Virus record (IMG/VR): IMGVR_UViG_3300004369_000716
Coordinates: 1 to 24,466 of that record
Source of the DNA: a virus
Reading direction: 5' to 3' (one strand)
Length of the DNA stretch: 24,466 nt
Below are positions 4,071 to 14,900 of the stretch, piece after piece. The position numbers and the translations under genes are program-made. The number at the start of each line of letters is the position of its first letter. The stretch's first letter is position 1. The notes below the pieces were generated by a model, which saw only the letters and a list, made by a program, of their open reading frames with translations, was not told the origin of the DNA and did no database searches.

Positions 4071-5920
4071 TGGCATTCAATCAGGTAAACTCGTTAGAAT
4101 TTAACGAGATTAAAGCACAGATCAAGAATTACCTCAAAGGTCAGTCCCAATTTTCGGACTATGACTTTGAGGGTTCTTCTTTGACGGTCCTTTTGGACAT
4201 TCTGGCATACAATACCTACTATTCTGCGGTCAATGCCAACCTGATTGTTAATGAAAACTTCTTAGAGACTGCTGTTCTCAGAGAAAACGTTGTAAAACTC
4301 GCAAGAATGATCGGATACACTCCTAAGAGTGCTCGTTCTTGTGTTGTTCCTGTTAATATTGACGTTCAAACAGCATTTCCCTATCCAAGAACGGTCACTC
4401 TCTTCAAGGGTCTCGTATTAAACTTCACTGGTCCCGATAATGAGAACTATGTTTTCTCTACAGACTCGGATCAAAGTGTTTCGGTCAATAGTCTGAGTGG
4501 TGTTGCGACTTTCTCGAACTTAAACGTTTATGAAGGTGTATTCTTAACAGATACCTTTGTTAGAGATACTTCGGAAAGACAAAGATTTATCTTAACTAAC
4601 GAAAATATTGATACTAACACTTTAAAAATCGAAGTTACTAGTGGTACTACTACAGAAGCATATTTGAAAGCAACTGACATCACTAAAATCAATGGTGAGT
4701 CGAAAGTATACTTCTTAGAAGAGTCTGAGTACGGTAGACCAGAAATTTTATTTGGAGATAACGTTCTCGGAAAAGCACTAATCAATGATGATGTAGTTTC
4801 TGTATCCTATACTACCAGTAGTGGTGCTGGAGCAAATGGATTGACCTCATTTGACTTCATTGGTACAGTGAAGGATAATGATTCAAACTCGATCACTAGT
4901 GGAATTACTGTAACTCTATTATCTGACCCAGATGGAGGTTCTGTTAGAGAATCTACTGAGGAAATCAAGTTCTCTGCACCTAAATTCTACTCTTCTTTTG
5001 GTAGAGCAGTATCGACAAGAGACTATGAAGTCCTACTGCCACAAATTTATCCAAATATTCAATCAATCGCCGCTTATGGTGGAGAAGAAGCAGATCCCCC
5101 AGAGTACGGTAAAGTTTTCTTAGCAATCAAACCAAAAAACGCAGATAAACTTTCTCTATCCGAGAAAAATAATATTCTCAAGAAGTTGAGAGATTATTCT
5201 GTTGCTGCAGTAGAACCAAAGATCATTGATCCATCCGTTCTCTACATCGACTTAACTACTTTTGTATATTTCAACCCAAACCTGACAAGAAGAACTCAAG
5301 CAGATCTCAAGAATATTGTTATTGGTGCATTTAACTTACTGAATACTGGATCTGAGTTTAATAAGTTCGGTGGTAAGTTTAAATATTCGAAATTGCAAAA
5401 AGTTATCGACGATTCTGATCCATCATTCACTTCAAACATCACGAAGTTGAAAATGAGGAAAAATGTTACCATTGAATTGAATGCAAGGGTAAACTATAAG
5501 ATTTGCTACGGAAATAAGATCTTTGCATCTACAAATAGTCCTTCTGTTACTACAACAGGGTTCAAACTTGCTGGAGATGTGATCAACACATATTATCTTG
5601 AAGACGATGGTTTAGGTCAATTGAAACTCTTCTATATTAAGGATACTGGAGAAAGAGAATACGTTGATGGTCTTTGGGGAACTGTAGATTATGCATTAGG
5701 AGAGATTGTAATTAACGATTTGATCATTACTTCTACTCCATATACAGTCAATCAGATCAGAATCAGCGCAGTTCCAAACAGTAATGATTTGATTTCCCTC
5801 AGAGAAACCTATTTGACAATTGGCATAGATAATACAGTCGTAAACGTCGTTGAAGACGTTATTAGCAGCGGTTCCAATGTTTCTGGAACTGGAGTTTCCT
5901 TAGAGTCCAGCTATAACTAA
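4070..5920 (+). CDS. 6: Baseplate wedge subunit gp6 (baseplate J-like)
   Basis: A 616-residue protein, against about 660 in T4. gp6 dimers join neighbouring wedges into the continuous ring of the inner baseplate and open like an iris on contraction. The N-terminal region has FNEIKAQIKNYLKGQSQFSD (11-30), DFEGSSLTVLLDILAYNTYY (32-51) and NENFLETAVLRENVVKLARM (61-80), typical of the cyanophage gp6/J family. The central J-like part runs about 298-356, including SSFGRAVSTRDYEVLLPQIY and the GGEE and PPEYGKVF motifs. A C-terminal beta domain (about 500-600) follows. It overlaps gp25 by one base and ends 8 bases before the giant gene, so these three probably share a transcript. Confidence 0.92.
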   Translation: MAFNQVNSLEFNEIKAQIKNYLKGQSQFSDYDFEGSSLTVLLDILAYNTYYSAVNANLIVNENFLETAVLRENVVKLARMIGYTPKSARSCVVPVNIDVQTAFPYPRTVTLFKGLVLNFTGPDNENYVFSTDSDQSVSVNSLSGVATFSNLNVYEGVFLTDTFVRDTSERQRFILTNENIDTNTLKIEVTSGTTTEAYLKATDITKINGESKVYFLEESEYGRPEILFGDNVLGKALINDDVVSVSYTTSSGAGANGLTSFDFIGTVKDNDSNSITSGITVTLLSDPDGGSVRESTEEIKFSAPKFYSSFGRAVSTRDYEVLLPQIYPNIQSIAAYGGEEADPPEYGKVFLAIKPKNADKLSLSEKNNILKKLRDYSVAAVEPKIIDPSVLYIDLTTFVYFNPNLTRRTQADLKNIVIGAFNLLNTGSEFNKFGGKFKYSKLQKVIDDSDPSFTSNITKLKMRKNVTIELNARVNYKICYGNKIFASTNSPSVTTTGFKLAGDVINTYYLEDDGLGQLKLFYIKDTGEREYVDGLWGTVDYALGEIVINDLIITSTPYTVNQIRISAVPNSNDLISLRETYLTIGIDNTVVNVVEDVISSGSNVSGTGVSLESSYN

Positions 5921-5928
5921 AATAGAAC

Positions 5929-8900
5929 ATGCCAACATCCTCCTGGAAAGTTAGTTCTTGGACTACACCTCCTACTCAGGTAACTGTACCACCAGTTCCC
6001 TCAGAGGTTAGTCCTGAGTCTAGATCGCAGATTTCAGATAGAGTCTTTTCTCAGTTTCCTTCCTTTGTCAGAGAGGATTACACGACTTTTGTCGATTTTA
6101 TAAAGGCATACTATAAATCTCAGGAATTAAAGGGCAATCCAATTGATATTGTCCAAAACTGGGATGAATACTACAATATCGATAGGTATGAGTCTCTGGT
6201 ACAAGAGACAACACTCATTTCTACACTTTCCGATACTTCGACTTCAGTTGATGTTACATCGACAACAGACTTTCCGAATGAAGGTCTGATTCAAATCGAT
6301 GATGAGATCATTTATTACAATGGTAAAAACTCTACATCATTTACTAACTGTGTAAGGGGATTTTCTGGAGTAAATGCAGTAGGAACTACTGCAGAATTTA
6401 ACTTCTCTCAAACTCAAGCCTCTTCTCATTCTACTGGAACTTCTGTTGTTAACCTCAACAATATTTTTCCACTCTATATCTTAGAAAAGTTTAAAGAGCA
6501 ATATCTTTCGACATTCCCTAAAGACTTTTACGAGTCAGTAAACCAGAATGTTGTTGTAAAGAGAATTAAGGACTTTTATTCCGCAAAAGGAACAACTAGG
6601 TCCTTCCAGTTCATTATGAGATCGATCTTTGGAGTAGAATCCGAAGTCAAATATCCAAGAGATCGTATTTTCAAACCATCTGACGCATTTTACGTTTCTA
6701 GAGAAGTTATCAGAGCACAAAAACTCTCTGGTAACCCAATGGAGCTTGTTGGAGAAGTTCTTTTCCAAGAAAATGACCCAACTGACCCAAATGTCAACTC
6801 TGCTAGAATTTATGTAAAGAGTGTTGTTGAAATCTACACAGAAGAAGGAATTATCTACGAAATTGACGTAGATACCAATAATTCTGATGGTACATTTGTT
6901 ACTCCATACAAAACAGTCTTGGCATATGGAGTTGGTGGCGATGTTGTTAACGATACCATTATTACGGTCGATTCTACGGTCGGTTGGCCAGAGTTAAATG
7001 GTAGAATTAGAATTGAAGATGAAATTATTAATTACCAGGAGAAAACCCTAACTCAATTCTTAGGATGTACAAGGGGAAGAGACAATACCACACCTACAGA
7101 GCATATTGCTGGTCAACCAGTAATTTCTGCGTTTAAAGTATATGGTTATTCTAACGTAGATGGATCTGAGATCACACTTTCTCTGTTTGGTGGAACTAGA
7201 GGAATTATTCTGAACAGTGGCGGTAAATACTACTTACCAAATAGTAAAATCACAACTCCAATCTCTCCAGGATTCGATAGTATCGATTCTGTCTGGGATA
7301 CCTTTGTATACAACGTAAGAAGAGCATTTAGGGGAACTTCTATTGCACTTTCTACTCCAAATGCAAATGGGAGTGTAACTGCTACGATTACAACTATCGA
7401 AGATCATGGATTAATCCGTGATGACGTTGTAGAAATTTTAAATTGTCCAGAAGACATCTACAATTCTAGTTTTACCGTAGATGGTATCGGATCTAAAAAA
7501 ACATTCAACATTACTATACCCTCAACTCCTCAACAGGGTGTAAATGTTGACTTTATCTGCACAAGAGAATTTTCTTTTGGTAAGAGTGATTATTCTAGCA
7601 TTAGATCTGGAATTGAGTCATATACCACTGATATTCAAAATACCTATAGAAGTGATGATAATATCATCGTTGCTTCCTCTGGTATCCCTAGTTATAAAAT
7701 TGGACCTTTTGGGGCAGAAGATATTCTTCCTGGAAATCAGAGATATCTAAAAAGAATTCCAAGAAATCCACAAACTAAGAGTACGAAGCAAGAAACTCCA
7801 GTTGGGCAAATTGGTATTGGTGTAAATGGAGTTCCATTTTTCTCATACAAAGGGGAAGAAGTCAAGAGATATGGTGGTGTCAGCGCGATTGAGCAAATTA
7901 CTGGTGGTGATGGATATGACATCACAAATCCACCTTTGGTTGAGTTTGAACCTGATTATGAATTAGATACCACATACCTCAGTGGAACTAGAGTTAAGTG
8001 GAATGGAAACCGCTATGTTGCTCTTGACACTGGATTAACATCTCCAGATGTATATCCCACCCATACCAGTGGTATTGTTACCTTAGGTCAAGTTCGTTGG
8101 CAGTATGAGGGAACTCCTGCTGAGGCTCTGGTTGCTATCAGTGGTAGAGTTATTAGTATCAACGTTACTAATGGTGGATCTGGATATACATCAGAACCTA
8201 TTATTGGTATTATTGGTGGTGGTGTTAATCCAACTGAAGCTGCCTCTGCAACCTGCAATATCACTAATGGAGTAGTTACCAACATTACAGTAACTTCATC
8301 TGGATCTGGGTATACTTCGATTCCTACAATTTCCATCACTGGTGGAGGTGGAAGTGGAGCAACTGGACAGGCAATTGTTAGAGGTCCAATCGAAGAGATT
8401 CATGTTACTAATGCAGGAACCAAGTATGATGTTCCACCAAACGTTAGATTGATTTCTGGTAACGGTGCTGTTGCTTATCCTTCTATTCTGAATGGGAAAA
8501 TTGAAAGTATCATCGTTACCTTTGGTGGCGAAAGATATTTTGGTCCACCCGACGTTGTTATTGTCGGTGATGGCGTTGGTGCAACTGCATTTGCCAATGT
8601 AGACAATAGTACCAATACAGTAACCAATATTGTAGTTACAAATAAAGGTATTGGTTATAGTGCAGGTAAGACTGAGATATTCATTGTTTATCCTGGAGAA
8701 GGGGCACAGTTCCAAACAAAACTCACAGAACTCACTTACAACGAAGCTGCAAGTAAGAGTGAATTGGGAATCGCTGCTAATGTTGCATACACTCCTAGAA
8801 AAGTTTTTGATTATGCTAACGGTGCGTCTTTCCAAGGGACAAACTATCTGATTTATGGTGGGGAGTATGGGCACATGTACAACCCCAAAGCACTTCGATT

Positions 8901-11900
8901 TATCCTCGAAGATAATATCAGTGACAGTTTCTCCGAATTGAATCCAACAAAACACTCACCTATTATTGGGTGGGCTTATGATGGACATCCAATTTACGGT
9001 CCTTATGGATATAAGGATTCCGAAAACAAAAATCCATTTAACGAATATAAACTTCTTTCATGTAGTTATAGAAAGAAATCGGGAAGAATTAGTCTTCTTG
9101 ATGGTTTGACAGATCCTCTTGGAACTTATATTGAAGATTTTGAGTATGTTGAAGGTCTTGGTGATCTTGATGAATATAATGGTAGATTCTGTGTTACTCC
9201 AGAGTTTCCAAATGGAACATATGCATACTTCTGTTCTATTGACGGTGTTACAGGAAAACCAAAGTTCCCATACTTCGTCGGACCAGAGTTCTACAGTCAG
9301 GCGAATGAAGTAAACTGGAATGGAAACGGTCTACAGAAGAATTTTACTGAAGATGCTATCCGTTACAAGGGACCATTCGTCAACGTTGATAATTTAACCG
9401 TCAAGAGAAAGCAACTTAAAGATATTGAGTTCTTCTATCTTGCATTGGAAGATACTACGACCATTATTACATTGGAAACTGGAGAATTTGTCCAGTTGGA
9501 TGAAGATGGTATTGGTTATTTTGCATACTTCCCACTAATCAAAGGAAGTCAAGCAGATTCTCTCTTTGTATCTTCTACTAATAAGTATTCCTCAAATGGA
9601 ATTGATCAATACCTAATTGAAGGTGGTGGTGTTGGGTATAAGGTAAATGATAGATTAACCTTTGATGAGACTGGAACTGAGGGTTCTGGTCTGAGTGGGG
9701 TTATTTCTGGAGTTACTGGAGTTCCAGTTAGTTCTATTGCTTACACAGTAGACGAAGATGACGTTTCGACAGTAACCATAACAACTACAGAAAATCATTA
9801 TGTAAAGCAAGATGATCTAATAACCGTTACTGTTAATAATAACTTATCGCAGAAAGAAATTGCTGTTCAAGTACACAATAGCAAATACTATTTCAAATAC
9901 TTCGATTTGCAAAGTGCCAAATTGATGCAGGAGTGGACCACTGCCACTTCTTATAGTCAAGGAGATTTGGTCTATAATGGAATTTATGTTTATAGGGCAA
10001 AAGCAGCAGGAACCTCTGGTGCAACTTCGCCAACTCATATTAGTGGTACTGTAATTGATGGTATTGGCGGCGTTGAGTGGGAATACCAAAGAATTAGAAC
10101 CGATGGCAATCTCTACCAGGACGGATGGGCATCCATTACTGGTGGTTCAAATTATCTGAATGGAACTTACACAGACGTTCCATTAACTACTAATGGTAAT
10201 GGAGTTGGCGGTAAAGCAACTATCGTTGTTTCTGGTGGATCTGTTTCTTCTGTTACGATCACTAATCCAGGGTACGGTTATGTTATCGGTGATACTATCT
10301 CTGCATTGAATCTTAACCTGGGTAACAATTTAACTCCTAGTGCTGGATCTGGTTTTACAATAACCCTCACTGAAGTAGAAACTGAAGTTGTCTTTAGGTC
10401 CAACTCGGCACACTACTTAAGTGTTGGAGATACCGTAAGAATTTCTGGTATCAATCCATCTGATTATGATAAAACTGATTACTCTGTCGTTAGAGTTGAC
10501 TCAAATAGACGCTTTGTATGTAAGAGAAACTTTGCTTCTGTTGGAACTGCTATTGTCACAAATGCAGAAGTATATGTAGAGGAAGCAAAGTATCAGTTTA
10601 TCAACGGTCACAGATATAAGTTTGATGTAACTGATGCCACTCATGATGGCAAGAGGTTGTCATTTACAAAGGATCAGAACAATACTGATATTTTCAGCTA
10701 TAAGAATATCTTTGAAGTTGAGAATGATATTATTACTGGAGAGCAAAACACAATTACAATTGATATTGAAGATCTCTCTAGTATCTTCTATTATTTTGAC
10801 ATTAATGGATCCATTTCTGGATCGTTCTTTACTATTATCAACGATCCTGTAAAAGGAACTAATACCGTAACGTCTACAACATCCACCACAATTTCGTATC
10901 AAGTAAATCTCGAACCTGAGTCTGGATACAATACTGGAAACGGTGTAAGTTATGTAACCAACTCCATCTATGCTAAAGGTGGTATTGGTCAAATTAGTAT
11001 TGGTGACCCTGGAAGAAACTACTCCTCTATTCCATCTCTTTCTGGAACTACGAGAGCTGGATTTGGTGCAACAGCAACATGTACTATTGCTGGATCTCTC
11101 CTTTCTACCTCTATCTCTAATCGTGGATCTGGTTATAACGGAGCATCTTTGCCAACCGCAGTAGTCACGATGCCAGACTTCGTGGATCTTGAAGTCACAA
11201 ATCTCCTTGGAACTTTCTTCCCTGGTGAAATCGTAACATCAGAGCAAACTATTTCCAATCAGACTGCAAGAGGAAGAGTTATTTCTTGGAATCCAGATAC
11301 ATCTGTACTCAGACTTCAACCAATCCAAAACATCAAGGTTGGTGCGGCAAATAAAGGGTATATCATGTTTACTTCTGGAAATGCATTCACTAATAAGGTA
11401 TATTCCTCAGACTCTCAGTGTTCTATCTCTAGCGTAAGTGGGACTCAAGCTACCGTTGCTGCTGTTGTCCCAGTGGCAGGTCCAAATGCAGGAAGTCTTG
11501 AAAGTTTGACGATTACTGGCATTGGATCTAACTATAGAGAAGCTCCAACTGTTATCTTGGACGATCCTTACTATGGATCCGTTAGTGAAGTTTCTATTAC
11601 AAGTCAAAATACATCGGCAAACTTTAGTGCTGGAACCTACACGGGAGTAACTCAAAAAGGGGTTGCTCCAACTGGAGGAACTGATGTAGAGTTCACAGTA
11701 ATTATTGACGCAGTAACGTTCGATGTAATTTCAGTAACAGTTACCAATGGTGGTGGAACCTATGCTTTAGGTGATGTTATTACTATATCTGGTGCTCAAA
11801 TCACTGGTGGTGCTGATGGTGCTGATGACTTTACTGTTACTGTAACCAAATTAAGTCATGCAAACCCAGCAATTATCGCAACAAAGATTACTGCTGCCAT

Positions 11901-14900
11901 TGATTCTGTAACAGTAACTAATGGTGGTTCTGGTTATCTATCATCTCCAGATGTTCTTGTCAGTGGTGGTAATGGTATCGATGCAATTTTGAATGCTGAG
12001 ATTACTAATGAGGGAGTATCAAGAATTACCATTGAGAATGGTGGAACTCAATTTGAGACTGCTCCAGTAATTAACATTTTACAATCAACTGGAATTGGTG
12101 CATCTATCCTCTTCAAGTCTTCCAATCTTGGCGAAATTGTTAAGATTGGCGGTGATAATATCACATACAACTACAGTCACGATAGAACACTCAAACCAGA
12201 ACTCAACACAACATATAATCTCCAACTGATCAGAACTCAGATTATCGATTACTTAGATGTAATTGATGGTGGGTATTCTTTTGTTGCTAAACCAAGAATT
12301 CTTCTTGAGGGTGGAAGTGGATCTGCATTTGTACTGAATCCAATCATCCAGAATGAGGTTATTCAAGAAGTTGAGGTAATTAATGCAGGTAAAGGATTCT
12401 TATCCGCACCCGTAGTAAAAGCACAACTCAGTCACTCTTTTGTTGCTCTACAGTCCAACAGCACTGTTAATTTCTCGTATGATGCAAAGATACCTACAGG
12501 CACTCAGGTAACCCTTAGAGAGGTGTATGGAACCCTCCCACAACCATTAGAGACTGGAATCGTTTACTATGCGATTGAGGATACTATTGCAAATGGACTG
12601 GCAAATAACCAGATCCGCCTTGCTACCAGCGAAGCAAATGCAATTGCAGGTACTTTCATCAATTTCACAACACCTCCAACCTTAGGAAACAACGGTCTCG
12701 CTACATTTGTTTTAGATACAACTGATTTGGGTGCAAACATTAATATCTACATGAAACCAGGAACGTTTGCGGTTGGTGAATTCATTTATCAAGGTGCTTC
12801 TGTAAGTTCCTTTACTGCAAAAGGTATCGTTAAGAACTGGGATGCAAAAGGTAGAGTTGTTAGTGTTGAGGCTCTTGAGGGAGAATTTAAGATTGGTGAA
12901 CCTGTATTTGGTGCAGAAACTTCGGCATTTGGTCAAATTCATGCATTTGACAGAGCGGATGCAGTATTCGAAGTATCTCCTATTAGTATTTCTGGAAATA
13001 AGTGGGAGAAAACAACTGGATTCCTCGATCTTAATGAGCAAAGACTATATGATAGTGATAGATTCCAAGAATTCTCATATGAAATTGCCTCTTCAATCAA
13101 TATTAATGATTGGAGAAGCCCAGTTAAGTTTGCTGCTCACCCTGCAGGATTTAAAGTATTTGGATCTCAAATTGTTGAGACCTCGGTATTCAAATCCTTC
13201 AGACCTATGCCAACTAGAGATTATGTAACATCTGATCTCTATAATTGGTGGGTTCCTGGTATTCCACCATCTAGCCTACAATCGATCAATGGCATAACCC
13301 TCTTTACACCAAAACCATCTGCAGAAAATACTGGAAAGCTTTCCAGAATTGATAATTTTGCTCTTGGTAAACCAGACTATACTGCTTCTGTACCAACTGA
13401 GGTTTTGATATTTGGTAGACAACTTCTCGACATTCAGAGGATTCTTACTTGTATTGTATACAAAACTGACTCTTTGAATACCAGATCGATTTCCTTTGAT
13501 GGAAGTTCTGCTTCTGTTGTTGATGTAAACAACAATCAGATTACACTCACTAATCATGGATTAGTTGCAGATCAAAGAATCGTATATAATGCTGGTGGAG
13601 ATAGATTCTTAGATGCTAGAGATCTTATCGCAGTAAACATTGACTTCATCACCGAAGAAGTTATCGGTTATTTGGAAGCGAATTATCCAGCATTGACAGA
13701 TGGATCCAAACCAGATTACGACAGATCTATTTGTGCAAGAGATACTAGATTAGTTCTTGCTGCTTGGGCAAATGATTTAAGATATGGTGGAAACTCTTTC
13801 ACCGTAGCAGCTGCCGAGTCTTATGTTGGCGAAACTGTACTGGTTGGTGACAGATATGGTGATGCTAGAGAACTTCTCAGAGCAAATAAAGAGTTCATCG
13901 CTGAAGAAGCAGTTGGTAGAATGCTGGCAGATCCAATTGTAGGTATTTCTGCAGGATTCCCAGGTGTTCCAGGTGGAGACCAAAATTGTATTGATGATAT
14001 CATTGATATTGTTGAAGTTGTTGCTTACAACGTTGCGTATGGCGGTAACAGTGAAGTATATGATGCAGCAAATCTTTATGTAACTGGTGCTCACGTATCT
14101 GGTGAAGAAAGTCAGACAACAAAGGCGTTCGAAATTGCTCTTGAACTCTGTGAAGATGTAATTCAAAATTATCCCATCACTGCACAATACACTCAAAGAA
14201 CCCAGTATATTGATAATAGCATCTCAACAGATCCAATCGGATTTGTTGCCGATAGAAATGGCGATGCCTACGATTTACTCCAAGCAAATAAAACTTTCAT
14301 CGCTAACGAAGCAGTAGAGCAATACTTAATTGCAAATCCTTCGTTTACAATCCCAACAGGTAATCAAAATTGTATTGACGATGTTGTTGATGTTGTCGAT
14401 GCAGTTTCTAAGAATGTTGGATATGGCGGAAACGATCATACCTATGATGCTGCTTCTTACTACGTAGGAACTTCCCACGTTGATGGTGAAGAAGCAGAGA
14501 CGATTGCAATCATGAATCTCGCAAGAGACATGGCACAAAAGGCAATCAACAATGAAACTATTACTGTTCAGGGATCTCATGGATTAACTCAAACCTTCGA
14601 CAATACAATTACGATTGATGTCGGCGGTTGTGCAGCAATTAAATCAACTATCTCCACTTTGTTTAGCATTGTAACCACTGCTGTTAATACCGACAGCATG
14701 GCACATGCAACTAGAACTGGTGGCGGTGGTTACATTAATTCCTGTCAGAATGTTGTTTCTTCGATGACAACACTCTTCAATATCCTGATTCAAGCAGTAG
14801 GAACTACTGGAGCGCCTGGAGATTTAACTGGAATCACTAGAACTACTCCAGCAAACGCAATCTTGCATGTTGGTGGCGAAGAAGAAGAGACTATTGCTGC

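Noticed and set aside
8296-8955. 219-codon minus-strand frame inside the giant gene
   Set aside because: Cys-, Asn- and Ser-rich shadow of the Gly/Thr/Val-rich repeats on the coding strand, with no start context and no family resemblance. The same applies to other minus-strand frames at 15439-15822, 16477-17040, 17750-18292, 20480-21070 and 22333-22968.
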